A stretch of 64,000 bases of DNA from Agelas oroides (lineage: Eukaryota; Porifera; Demospongiae; Agelasida; Agelasidae): assembly GCA_949130485.1 (NCBI GenBank), contig OX422183.1, positions 27,118,316 through 27,182,315 on the forward strand, in the 5' to 3' direction. The notes under the pieces were generated by a model. The model saw only the letters and a list, made by a program, of their open reading frames with translations. It searched no databases and was not told the origin of the DNA. This document shows, one piece after another, positions 44,767 to 54,889 of this stretch (its first letter is position 1; each line of letters begins with the position of its first letter). Made by a program: the position numbers and the translations under genes.

Positions 44767-46227
44767 TCAGTATCCCCTTCCTCGGCCTCGGTTAAACCGT
44801 TTAGGTGGTGGTGGGTTGATGGATGGAGGTTGACCAAAGGATTGACCGTGTTGGCATCTTGCTTTGCTGTGATTACCCCCACATACTGCACAAATGTGTC
44901 TATAAGTGCACCATGCTAATGTACAGCGATTGCCAAAGCGTGAATTAAACAGCCCACATATTTGGGTTTCCTCATTCTGCTGCATGGAGTGCTGTGGCCT
45001 TCTCTTAAAACTTTGTGACATCAACGGACCCTGCCGGTTAGCAAGGTGATTTTGCCATTGCGGTTGTTGCATGGGTGTCATCAACTGGTATAGAACAGAG
45101 GCAGTAGACTGAGGGCAGTCCTGAGTTGAGTGTTCCTCCAAGCAATTACTGCAGCGGATGCAAGTCTTTGATGAGCCCGTAAACCATTCTGCATATGCCG
45201 ACTGGTCAATCACTCCCCAGTTAAGTGATTTTGTTTGGGCTGCCGTTCGGCGGTATTGCATGTCATAAGCCACCCAACCTAGCCCATCGTACCTCTTGGC
45301 ACATTTTACAATTGTGCTTTGATATGCCATCAGGTGCGGGATTGCAGCTGGATATTGCTGGGCTAGAATTGCTACCATCGCTGAGAAGCATTGCACCCAG
45401 ACTAAAATGTCGGTTACAGGCTCTTTCTTCTTCCTGAACAATGTGCTTAAGTTATCTGGTTCCTCACTATGCAAGAGCCATGCATTTGGTTTCAGCTCTG
45501 CCATATCCACATATTCCAACCTAAGGATCTTTTTGACGATAGATTCTGGAATGGGGAAGAGAGTTGCTGCTGCACTCTGAGATGGCTGTGGTGTTGCGGA
45601 ATAGTTTGTGATTGCTGGCAATGCCAAGTTGGGCTCTAGAGATGGTATTGGTGTTGCCACGGTTGTAAAATGCGGCATCAATGTTGTTGCAGAGAAAATT
45701 GGGAGGGAAGCCAGACTTGCCGGGGGTGGTATAACGCCCATTGCGCCTAATGGGAAATGAATATAGATATAGTGATGTGAGGAATATGGCTGTCTGACTA
45801 CCAAGCATCCTCCAGTCCAGTCAGCGGTTACTGGTTCATATCTGGTAACCGCCAACCTGAGTGGATAGCTGGCCAACTTGGCTGCTGTCTGAGTCATTAA
45901 TCTACTCGGCCACAGTAAGCAGCCTAGCACTGCAAGACCAGTTTGCTGAAGACCCTGCATGCTAGGCAAGGATGAGAACCCATTACATGCAAGGCTTTTA
46001 TGTCCCCACCAAGGGAGTGTCCCTCTTGTACAGGTGGACCCTAGAAGTGTGAAAGGGCATATAGACACTACAGTGTACTCAACACTTCCAATTAAAATCA
46101 CTAACTCAACCCCACAGCTATCCAATATCTCAAATGCTATCATCCCTGTTCCATGCATGAGCCAAACACTCCATACCTGACGACCCATCGCCCCTCGCCG
46201 ACCTTCTAATTTGATCTGCCACAGCAA
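44767..46227 (-). CDS. DIRS gag-like protein
   Basis: The 486-codon frame has the block ESIVKKILRLEYVDMAELKP, then WVQCFSAMVAILAQQYPAAI and DMQYRR, ending in a Cys/His-rich region: CGLFNSRFGNRCTLAWCTYR followed by CAVCGGNHSKARCQHG and a basic RFNRGRGRGY tail. The NSRFGNRC…C…H and CAVCGG-x-H-x-x-x-C pattern is the hallmark of gag proteins of DIRS and similar elements, which package the RNA. The first 160 residues, up to about 45750, look unlike gag and are probably 5' leader sequence that happens to be open. The real start may be further in or reached by splicing from the small frame at 47151. Confidence 0.78.
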   Translation of the reverse strand: MLWQIKLEGRRGAMGRQVWSVWLMHGTGMIAFEILDSCGVELVILIGSVEYTVVSICPFTLLGSTCTRGTLPWWGHKSLACNGFSSLPSMQGLQQTGLAVLGCLLWPSRLMTQTAAKLASYPLRLAVTRYEPVTADWTGGCLVVRQPYSSHHYIYIHFPLGAMGVIPPPASLASLPIFSATTLMPHFTTVATPIPSLEPNLALPAITNYSATPQPSQSAAATLFPIPESIVKKILRLEYVDMAELKPNAWLLHSEEPDNLSTLFRKKKEPVTDILVWVQCFSAMVAILAQQYPAAIPHLMAYQSTIVKCAKRYDGLGWVAYDMQYRRTAAQTKSLNWGVIDQSAYAEWFTGSSKTCIRCSNCLEEHSTQDCPQSTASVLYQLMTPMQQPQWQNHLANRQGPLMSQSFKRRPQHSMQQNEETQICGLFNSRFGNRCTLAWCTYRHICAVCGGNHSKARCQHGQSFGQPPSINPPPPKRFNRGRGRGY

Positions 46228-46489
46228 TCACCGACCAGCCGGGTCGATGGCTTACTTGGCCGTTATTGTCTCTGTCTGGGTCATTAGTGTACTTTGTTTT
46301 CACCCGAGATCGTAAACCTGCTGTGAATGTTGTTGGGGCATTTTGCAACTGCTGACTCTGCCTGGGTGTCAGGATACTTAGCCACTGCTGTCTTTTGCTA
46401 CCTTCAGCAGCTGCTGGTCTTGCCCGCGTTTAATAGTACCTTTAGCCGCTGCTGGCCGGGTTATGACGTAGTTTGAAGCACTGGCCGTG

Positions 46490-46815
46490 CCTGTGTAGTT
46501 GGCGTGCTCAGCAACTACTGACCCTACCTGGGTTGTGGGCATGCTCGGTAATTACTGACCCTGCCTGGGTCATAGGCCTGCTCGGCTACTACTGACCCTG
46601 CCTGGGTCGCAGGCCTGCTCGGCTACTACTGACCCTGCCTGGGTTGTTGGCTTGCTCTGCAACTACTGACCCTGCCTGGGTCGTAGGCCTGCTCGGCTAC
46701 TACTGACCCTACCTGGTTGTTGGCTTGCTCTGCAACTACTGACCCTGCCTGGGAACCTGCTGACCCCGCCGGGGTTGTTAGCATTCTTGGCACTTACTGA
46801 CCCTGCCTGGGATAT
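46490..46815. repeat. Minisatellite of about 38 bp upstream of the DIRS gag
   Basis: Units of the type CTACTGACCCTGCCTGGG plus GTAGGCCTGCTCGG are repeated about eight times, with a second flavour having TTGGCTTGCTCTGCAA. Weaker copies extend outward to about 46390 and 46925. The array lies in the likely 5' leader of the element. Confidence 0.8.
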
Positions 46816-46959
46816 GGGAGGGCTCATCCCTGGTTACTGGCTGATTTGGCAACTGGGCTACACTTGGCCGCTGCTGGCCCGGTCTGTATACGGTCTATAA
46901 CTGGGTGACTGCTGACCCTGCCTGGGCTCCATAGGCATTACACTCACTTCCCCTGTTTC

Positions 46960-47151
46960 TTAGTTGCTGGCTAGACCCTCGGCCCTCACGGACTTACCTC
47001 CGTGCGTGCCGGTGGGCTCTGAGACGTGGGCAACTGCTGCTGAGGCCGGCACATTACTCGTGCCGCTCGTTGGCGGGTTGGCGTCGCTGCCGGTAAAAGA
47101 TGACTGCCGTACATTCGCCTCGGCGTTCTGGAGGGGCTCCGGGGATGCCAT
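46960..47151 (-). CDS. Small frame at the 5' end of the DIRS element
   Basis: The frame starts with a real ATG and begins MASPEPLQNAEANVRQSSFT. It is rich in Ser, Pro, Thr and Ala and ends at 46960. It precedes gag on the same strand, with only the minisatellite between. It could be a first coding exon of gag or an unrelated open stretch in a GC-rich leader. No domain is recognised. Confidence 0.3.
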   Translation of the reverse strand: MASPEPLQNAEANVRQSSFTGSDANPPTSGTSNVPASAAVAHVSEPTGTHGGKSVRAEGLASN

Positions 47152-47628
47152 GTTCTCCAGGATTGCTCACGATCGCGCAGATAGTCACAAGTCACAAACT
47201 ACCATCTGGTGCAGGACAAGCGTGCCAAACTGCTCTACTGCGCATGCTCCAAACCGCCATGCATAGGGCACAGGATAAGCATGCTCTCCTGCGCATGCTC
47301 CCACTGATGCCGCCAGTGCCACGCCCATCGTTAACTTCGGTTAAACCATTTAACCTCCATTCAATTTGGTGAAAGTCAGCAACCCGGACGACAATTTGGG
47401 ATTACCTTATTTATCACGTGATGCAATCTAGTACAAGAAATTTAGTTTATGGGTAGATCGAACTTAATGCAAGCCGCTAATTAATTTTGGGTTTATTTAA
47501 TTTAGTGCAATACCAAGAATGAGGCCTGTGAGTTGTCCCAGTGAGTTTATTTATGGTAACACCATCTCCCATTGTTCTCATCATGGACATTTAGAGGCTG
47601 AATTGCGGATCAAGGTGTATGGCTGATA

Positions 47629-47890
47629 TTAGTAACCACATAACAAAGTCGCATTATGCACGTCTAATGGTATAGATTTGGAGTTGGCCTGCAGATAGTA
47701 GGGATGGTTTGTGTAGAGCTTGAGTGTTTTTGAAGGGAAGCAAAAGTCCTTCTGCTGTTCTGCCACTTGCTCAAATGACTCATCTTCTTTAGCGCGAAAA
47801 GGACACTTCACTTCAAGAACACCATGCCCTCATTATGTGCATTCAACTACACCATCAGGAGGAATGGAGCTTCTTGGTTGACAATGGAGC
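47629..47890 (-). pseudogene. YqaJ-like exonuclease fragment
   Basis: The minus strand reads PPDGVVECT, two stops, then GVLEVKCPFRAKEDESFEQV and LKLYTNHPYYLQAN. SPDG, EVKCP and HPYYLQ are the core motifs of YqaJ/lambda-type recombinase exonucleases (the Asp and the Glu-Val-Lys of the PD-(D/E)xK site). Such domains occur widely in animal transposons and in invertebrate lineage-specific genes. Here the EVKCP motif is intact but the fragment is short and interrupted, so it is a relic. Confidence 0.65.
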
Positions 47891-48296
47891 CACATGATTT
47901 GATAATAAAGCCTGTGTGTCCACTCATTCTGGATTTGTATGCCTCTGTTGCTTCTTTTTCATGTGTACATCCATATGTAGTTGCATACACACTGCATTAC
48001 TTGTGTGTGTATATGTGAGTGGTTCAAGTAACTTTATGTCCTATGACTCAAGTTCTATTAAACTTGAGGTTTACAGCAATGGAAACACTCACAGGTTATT
48101 AAAGTTACTTTTCTTCATCTACAAATGTGCAGGTACATTACTAACTATTATATATATTACCCAGTGGGTGTTAGCCACACCCACCTCAATTGTCACGTGA
48201 TTCTATGAATATCATTAATATTTGAATTTTACTTGAACCACTCACATACGTATATACTTGTTTGTGGTCATATACTGTTAAATTTTAAATTAGCGC

Positions 48297-48564
48297 ATAT
48301 GTGGCAGTCCCGAATAGAAATCTGAATATTATTCCGTCGCGTATTTCGAGCGCATCACCAAGTTTGATGCGCTGTAGCGCTGAGCTTCCGCTAAGGGCGG
48401 GGCTCATATGCGACGTGTAAACGCATGAATATCTGATGCGTCTATGAAGCGCGTATGAGCCACGCCCTTAGCGGAAGCTCAGTGCTACAGCGCATCAAAC
48501 TTGGTGATGCGCTCGAAATACGCGACGGAATAATATTCGATTTCTATCCGGGACTGCCACATAT
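48297..48564. mobile_element. Palindromic MITE, about 115-bp arms
   Basis: The two halves are nearly perfect inverted copies. The outer ends read TGTGGCAGTCCCG and CGGGACTGCCACA, and the arms continue through CGTCGCGTATTTCGAGCGCA and CTTCCGCTAAGGGCG. TA lies directly outside both ends, which fits a Tc1/mariner-type target duplication. The centre of about 40 bp is not paired and nothing is encoded. Confidence 0.8.
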
Positions 48565-49173
48565 ATAAATATTTTACTTGACGAAGATTGAGCTCGTACA
48601 CTCAGTAGGTGAAGGGCTATTACCAGAATGCAGCGTTGGCGACCTGGAACAGAGACAACTGAAGTTCAAACACGCATGGCAACTTCTGATTTGTGGTGCT
48701 ATGGATCATCAACAGCAAGCTGCTCACAGGCAGTACAAATTTCGGTCATGAAAATGGTTGAGGTCGCTTCAGGTACTGCATAAAGGGCACTCATAAATGC
48801 CACAAATTCAGCTCATGATTTTAGTGTAAAGCTTAGTCCATGCATGTGTAGCCACTGTAGCTGCTCTGGCTGTTGACGTATGTGATACCTAGCTATATAC
48901 CTCTGGTGATAACTTATTTGTCATCCGAGTGTCATCAAGTTTGGCTTATTACACTCGTGTAACAGTAGACAGTGACAAGTCCTGCTGTGTGCCATGACAA
49001 ATCAGTAAACCAGCAGTTTGCTGCTTGTTCAGGCTCGCCCCACGATGATGAATCATCTCACTAGTGGTAAAGGTTAGTGTACCCAGTAATTATAAGCCAT
49101 AAAGTCTCTGCCTGCCTTGCTCTGACTCTGTTTAAGCAATAAATAGCACCTAGTTCCTCCTACTGTTGTGGTA

Positions 49174-49340
49174 TGTAACTTAGTTCATCTTTTCATAGCA
49201 TGAGAGAGACTCACTATTACATCATCGTTCCTTACACAACATTGCATCATACATACATTATGAAACATGACATCACTCAACATCAGCAATAACCAATAAC
49301 CAATACAATAAGAGTTTAAGTCAACAGTAACACAGTTACA
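49174..49340 (-). repeat. Gypsy 3' LTR
   Basis: This is the downstream LTR in element orientation. It contains GAGAGAGACTCACTATTACA and CATCAGCAATAACCAATA and ends GTTACA. Confidence 0.88.
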
Positions 49341-49377
49341 TCACCCCCTCCCTTAAGAGAGCTCGCCTCGAGCGACA

Positions 49378-50900
49378 TTAGTGTAATCGTTCCAGGGGCT
49401 TGGGATTTCTTCTGAGTGAATAACGTTTCATCACTGGATTGTTCACTTGTACCGATTCGTGCTCAGTTGATTCATGTTTGTTTAGCTCAGGTTCTGTGGA
49501 TTCTATGGAAGATTCGGTCTCAGTGACACTGGCCATAGAACTTTCAGGCTCTTTTTGAGGTTTGCTTTCTGCTTCCTTGTCCGTATCGGACAGGACCTTC
49601 TCAACCCATTTAGGTGGGCCCTTTCTTTTGTTTCCGTACCAGTAATAGTCCATCAGGACAGGGCTTCACTCTAGTCTGGTGAACCTTAACAGCGTTCTCT
49701 CGAGGGAAGTAAACCTTGACAGCTGACACGCCAGTGTCGTCACATGAGGTGATCCTATAAGGCCCGTGCCATTGTCTCGATAGCTTCCTGAACCTTCCTG
49801 TCTCTTCACTGGGGTATCGTATGAGCACCCGAGTCGGACTTACGATCGTATTGCTTCTTGTACTTCTTTTGGGAGTGACAAATGCTTTGGAGAGCAGTCT
49901 GTCTTGCTGTAGACAATGATTCGATTAGCTCTTGTCTGTAGTCAGCCACTGCCATCGGCTGAGCACCATCTGGTGGTAGCATGGCAGCCTCACTCAGAGA
50001 TTTACAGTCCCATCCAAACAGCAGAAAGGATGGCTTCTCGCCGGTAGTGTCATGGGGTGTGTTACAGTAGGCCCACAGGACTCCGGGAAGGTGCCTGTCC
50101 CAGTGTATACCGTACTATGCAGCTCTTTTCCGCAGCATGGCTTTGAGGGTGCGATTGAATCGTTCCACCATGCCGTCGCACTCCGGATGGTATGAGGTAG
50201 TGTTCAACTTAGTAATCCCCAGTGACTTACAGATCCCCAGCATGAGGTGAGAGAGAAGGTTGGTTCCCCAATCAGATAGTAGGGCCTCAGGGACACCGAA
50301 AAATGGTACTATCTCCTCACACAACAGCTTCGTGATCCTCTCTGTTTTCTGATCAGGCACGGCATAGACCATGGGCCACTTAGTAAACATGTCCTGAAAG
50401 ACAACCACGTGCTTGTTGCCACTCTCTGTGCAGGGTAAATCCATAATATCGACTCCTATGATCTGAAAGGGTCATTGGATGGGAATGGGGTGCAGGGGCG
50501 ACCGGTGTTGACGCCCAGCTCCCGTCACAACTACACACTCAGGACACTTCTTGCAGTAGGCTAGGACATCAGTGTACATTCCTCGCCACCACCACCATTT
50601 CACCAATGCACTGTAGAGCTTGGGACCGAAGAAGTGACCACCATACAGACCACGGTGGTTCTCCTCTAAAAGCTGCTTCCGCAGGTGTTGGGGTACCACC
50701 ACTCTCCGTCGGTTGTTACTCTTGGGGTCTACATAATATAGGACTCCGTCAACCAATGTAATGAGTGCTTCCTGGGAGGCTATCACCTTGGCTCTGTTGC
50801 TATCCTTTGGAAACTGGCCATCTAACAGGAAATCAATGATCTCCTTGAGCTGTTGATCTTTGCGTTGTTCTGAAGCGTAGTCTGCAGGTTTCTCACTCAT
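49378..50900 (-). pseudogene. Gypsy integrase region, broken
   Basis: From the 50900 side, an HHCC-type zinc-binding region comes first (HRGLYGGHFFGPKLYSALVK, then CKKCPECVVV). The catalytic core follows after a frameshift near 50465: DLPCTESGNKHVVVFQDMFT, ALLSDWGTNLLS and SYHPECDGMVERFNRTLKAM, giving the three acidic residues. A stop at about 50115 interrupts it. The C-terminal region (KLSRQWHGPYRITSCDDTGV) and an acidic/Ser-rich tail ending RRNPKPLERLH lie at 49828–49378. The SDWG block normally reads SDRG in this family, a change explained by one CpG-to-TpG mutation. The enzyme would insert the DNA copy into the host, but this copy cannot make it intact. Confidence 0.86.
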
Positions 50901-50947
50901 CTGCGCTGGGTCAGCTTCCAGGATTGTATTGATGTCCTAGTCACTCC

Positions 50948-51430
50948 TCACGATGGCGACCTGAAATTCATCCTGACCAATGCCACACTGTGGTGGGGAT
51001 CTCGTGGGCTCCGAGAAAGGGCATTGGCACCTACATTCTCCCGTCCAGCCCGGTACCTGATAACCACCTCCTTGACACTTCGACCATAAACCTTGGACCA
51101 CCAGTGTGCGTGTTTGCTAGTAGGGTTGGGAGTCTCTAGTGTGGCCCTGACAGCTGAGTGGTCCGTAAGAACAGTGACTCTGTTGCCGTAGAGATAGGAA
51201 TGAAAATGAGAAATAGCCCGTGCAACAGCCAGAGTCTCCAGTTCAGTTATGCTGTAATTCTTCTCAGCCTTGTTGAGGGCACAGCTGGCGTAGACAACGG
51301 GATGAAGCTTGCCATCTAGTTGTGGCTGGGACAAGATGGCTCCGGCCGGCCAGGCCCTGGATCGATGCATCTGTTTCCAGGGTAAAATCGACATCAAGTC
51401 ACCCTCTCCTCGTCTGACAGCAGGTTCCAT
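50948..51430 (-). pseudogene. Gypsy RNase H
   Basis: The strand reads DVDFTLETDASIQGL in one frame (catalytic Asp region). One frame over it reads AGAILSQPQLDGKLHPVVYA, SITELETLAVARAISHF and LTDHSAVRATL. These are ordered RNase H blocks that degrade the RNA strand during reverse transcription. A frameshift near 51355 separates the first Asp from the rest. Upstream the sequence joins directly to gag. Confidence 0.82.
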
Positions 51431-52275
51431 TCCTGACCAGCAAATTTCATCAGCCTCTCCTCCTCAGTCCAAGTATTCCACTGGCTTGCACGTTCCAACG
51501 ACGGCAGCCAGTCATCGAGGATGTACTCTGGATCCTCCCCGGTGAACTTGTTAACTGGTGGAGCTTTACCTCTCCGTCTGTGAGCTTCATGAGTCTGGGC
51601 TGCTACTCCACCACCAACTGTGGTAGTAAGTGAGGATGAAACTATAGGTAGGATCGCACCTGGGTCTACCATAGCCTCTAGCTGTGAAACCCTCTCCTTC
51701 AGTGCCTCGATCTCGGCCTCCTTAGAAGACAGAGCTTCATCAAAACCTGCCAACTGGACACAGTTCATCTTCCACATCTCCTTTATCCTCTCTTTCGCTC
51801 GCTTTAAGTCGTCCTGCAAACATCTCGACTCGCTAATCAAGGCTTCATTTTGGCTTTGGGCTTCGGCTAGGGCACTGCAGAGGGTCTCAACTTCAGCGGC
51901 GGTTTCGGCTACTGTCTCTGGCTCTCCTTCGCCAGATTCGGACCCTGAGCCACTCTTCAATGGCTCCTGCACATGGGGCTCAACTTCCAAAAACACCCCA
52001 TTGACGTCTCTCAGCAAGATGAACTCTTCTTCTCTCAACTCAAGTTCGATCTGAACGTTGCGTGGCTCTCTGCCCATCTCTAACAACTTTCCTTCGATAA
52101 TCTGCCTTGTCTCCTCGGCGGATGCTTTCGTAGGTAGTTTTAGCTTCTCAGCGGTTTGAGAAAGGTAAGTTTTCATCAAACATTTTGAGTTCATGGGCTC
52201 ACGGTGCCACGTGCTATTCGTAATTCGCCTCCTTTTATCGGCTCCAACCTGTCCATACTGTCCACAAGTTGCCAA
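51394..52275 (-). pseudogene. Gypsy gag, C-terminally deleted
   Basis: The 293-codon frame starts near the 5' LTR. It has an acidic middle, then a long coiled coil (SEAEIEALKERVSQLEAM type heptads, about residues 130–200), and then FTGEDPEYILDDWLPSLERA and WTEEERLMKFAG, a block typical of Gypsy gag capsids. It stops just after a junction with RNase H sequence. The rest of capsid, any zinc knuckle, protease and reverse transcriptase have been removed by one internal deletion at about 51410. Confidence 0.75.
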
Positions 52276-52373
52276 GTAACAAAATGATCCTTAGTTTTGG
52301 CAGTAGGCAACGCTAAAGACACTCTCAGTCAGTTCTGTGGCGCGATTCAGACGGGTCTCGGCGGGACCTCCAC

Positions 52374-52532
52374 TGTAACTTAGTTTATCTTTTCATAGCA
52401 TGAGAGAGACTCACTATTACATCATCGTTCCTTACACAATATTGCATCGTACATACATTGCGAACATGACATCACTCAACATCAGCAATAACCAATACAA
52501 TAAGAGTTTAAGTCAACAGTAACACAGTTACA
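52374..52532 (-). repeat. Gypsy 5' LTR
   Basis: This is the upstream LTR in element orientation, a direct copy of 49174–49340 with an 8-bp gap (one AACCAATA unit fewer) and several base changes. Confidence 0.88.
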
Positions 52533-53604
52533 CATAGGAGTTTGTACTTGTACTCCACCAAGCAGCCGCCTACTGTCACTCGACTGTGTACTATAGCCAA
52601 GTTGGTCACGTGCAGAGTATGGCTTGATCCCCAGTCATTTCCCCAGTGATTGGTCCCACTGGAGAACAAATAAAACCCTAAGTGAGTTGCAAATTCTTAG
52701 AATGAATGACTGGGAAACACTGGCCCTTAGGAATGAAGGGGATACACTAAAATCCATGACACTCTGGAATATTACTTGAAATCTGGAAAAAAGCTTCCAC
52801 ATTTGGATAAGTTTTCATTCTTTAATACACAGGGATCTTGTCCTTGAAAGAGAGATAATTTTTGCGTGTATCTTTTACCATCCAGACTATAAAGATAATC
52901 CGAAAGTTTAGCCATTAGTATTTGTAGTACGCAACTGCCATGCAGTTTACCAGAAGGGAATCTTGGTGACGTAAACTTGTAGGAAGGTTGGGAACTGTTA
53001 CAACGTCAGCTGTGGGACCAGGTATGTATGATGGGCAGAGAACACCATCAACGATCTGGAGTTGGCTCCACAGTTGTTTGTAATGCCGCAAGGGGTGTTG
53101 GCGTCACTCATGGCCTTGTGGGGGGAGTGTGAGAATGAGAGTGGGCTTGTAATAGTGTAGAGATGGTGTTGTCAGCATGTTATACATGTGCAGCCATAGT
53201 GTACAACTGGTTACCTGATAAAAGTGCTGTATTTAGGTTCGGTTACAGGTTGGAGTTTATTGGACTGTGAGGAGCTGGATGCTAAAAAATCAAAAATAAA
53301 AGTATGTTGAAGAAACTCTTTGGTGGCACAAGTGAAATCTCTTTTTGATGTAATGAAATTTTTTCCGAAATATGACACATACAGCTTTGGAAAAATGATC
53401 TTTCAGTGGCTCAAAAACTGCCACTTCAAGTGGCTGCAGAGTGTGAGTTGCATGGGGTGAAAGGTGGAATAATATAATCTTCCTACAGCCTATAAGTCAA
53501 TCACTGTGTCACATGGATTCATGACCATCAACTACATGACCCATCCCAAATTGCTATTTGCTTATGCAGTATCATAACCACTGCAAGTATTCCACTGCTG
53601 TTTA
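52533..53604. other. No gene seen
   Basis: This AT-rich stretch between the Gypsy element and the Tc1/mariner element has no long frame, repeat array or recognisable domain. Confidence 0.45.
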
Positions 53605-53791
53605 CTGTAGATTTCAGTTCCGTTCGTACACCGCGTAAGGCGTCAGCGCCAGCGCAGCGTAGGTCGTAACAATATTCATGATCTGCTTCCTGTGGCTGGA
53701 TATCCGATGTCGGGGAAAACCCAGGACGCGCCTAGCCCGCCTTGCGGTAAAACGCGGTCAGTTCAAATTTGTAAACACCAGGACTATAACG

Positions 53792-54742
53792 ATGTCTGCT
53801 GAACCTGGACGCAAGTCAGCGTATTCGGCTGACCTTCGTTGGAGAGTCGTCTGGCAACGTATTGCAATGGAACTCTCGTTCAGAAAGATTGCTCTGAATC
53901 TCAACATCTCGTGCAGTACAGCTCAAACAACGTTCAAGCTTTTTGAACAGACAGGTGAGGTGAGCCCATGGGGCCAACCCAGCAGGAAAGAGATGAGATG
54001 TCTAAGCGATGCTGACGAAATCTATGTTGTGGGCCTGGTCCTGGAAAATCCCTGTATGTACTTACAGGAACTGTGCCAGGAAATACACCGTATAACCAGT
54101 AAACAAGTCTCAGCCCCCACTGTGTGTTGACTGCTTGCAAGGCATGGGTTCACCAGGAAGAAGATACAAAAAGTAGCAAAGCAAAGATGCGTTGCTTTGA
54201 GGGCTGAATTCATGGCATGGATGAGCTCGTATAGCAGAAAATCTCTGGTTTGGGTGGATGAGACTGGCTCAGACCATCGAGACCATGCACGAAAGTATGG
54301 ATACGCTATTCATGGCCAGTACCCAGTGTACCACAGGTTACTTGAAAGAGGCCCTCGTGTATCTGTTGATATGCACAAGGGATCAGTCAATGGTGATGTT
54401 TTTGTTGATTTCATCTGAGGAAGCCTTATTCCAAACATGCAACAATTTGATGGGGTTGCTGAGAGATCCATCGTCATCTTGGATAACTGCTCCATACACC
54501 ACGTTGCAGAGGTCACAGAACATTTTAGGGAAGCTGGGATTGTTGTTGTTTTTTTGCCCCCTTACTCACCGGACTTAAGTCCAATAGAAGAACTTTTTAG
54601 CTGCATAAAATACTACCTCAAAAGGCATGATGAACTACTTCAGGCAGTTGATGATCCTATCCCTAATACTCAAGCAGCATTTGATGAGATTTCCCCTGAT
54701 CAGTGTGAAGCTTGGATAACCCACTCAGGCTACAATCTGTAA
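53792..54742 (+). pseudogene. DD34E Tc1/mariner (IS630-type) transposase with two TGA stops
   Basis: One frame runs from an ATG at 53792 to 54742 but is cut by TGA at 54128 and 54416. The N-terminal helix-turn-helix reads YSADLRWRVVWQRIAMELSF and NISCSTAQTTFKLFEQTG. The DDE core has LVWVDETGSDHRDH (first Asp), IVILDNCSIHHVAE (second Asp) and LPPYSPDLSPIEELF (Glu), with 34 residues between the second Asp and the Glu. The end reads QCEAWITHSGYNL. It would excise and insert the element at TA. Both TGAs stand where relatives have Arg, so each can be one C-to-T change in a CGA codon. About 15 residues seem deleted after GPRVSV. Confidence 0.85.
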
Positions 54743-54889
54743 AGCTTTCTCATGCATATTATTATTTGTTATTACTGGAGTTCAGTGATAATCCAATCTG
54801 ATAGTGTCTGTAATCATGAATGTGACTTTAACACACAAAAAGCAGGTCACTGAATCAACTTAACACACCTACTACGCTAAGTCTGTGAG

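Larger units (their letters stand above)
42137..46227 (-). mobile_element. DIRS/Ngaro-type retrotransposon with three long frames
   Basis: Read on the minus strand, the element has the gene order gag (46227–44767), reverse transcriptase–RNase H (44682–43081) and tyrosine recombinase (about 43160–42137). This is the order of DIRS-like elements, which integrate with a tyrosine recombinase rather than an integrase. None of the three frames has an internal stop. Terminal or split direct repeats were not identified, so the outer limits are those of the coding region only. Upstream of gag lies a minisatellite (46490–46815) and a small frame with its own Met (47151–46960). Confidence 0.85.
49174..52532 (-). 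mobile_element. Internally deleted Ty3/Gypsy LTR retrotransposon
   Basis: Direct repeats at 49174–49340 and 52374–52532 start TGTAACTTAG and end CAGTTACA; they are the LTRs of about 160 bp. Inside, next to the 3' LTR on the minus strand, is a polypurine tract (AAGGGAGGGGG). Next to the 5' LTR, one base in, is a primer-binding-site-like TGGAGGTCCCGCCGAGA. The minus strand encodes gag, the end of RNase H and integrase; protease, reverse transcriptase and the end of gag are gone. No clear target duplication is visible. The LTRs differ at several positions and by an 8-bp gap. Confidence 0.88.

Noticed and set aside
43125..45437. Plus-strand frames of 60–109 codons across the DIRS element
   Set aside because: They are shadows of the long minus-strand gag and reverse transcriptase frames.
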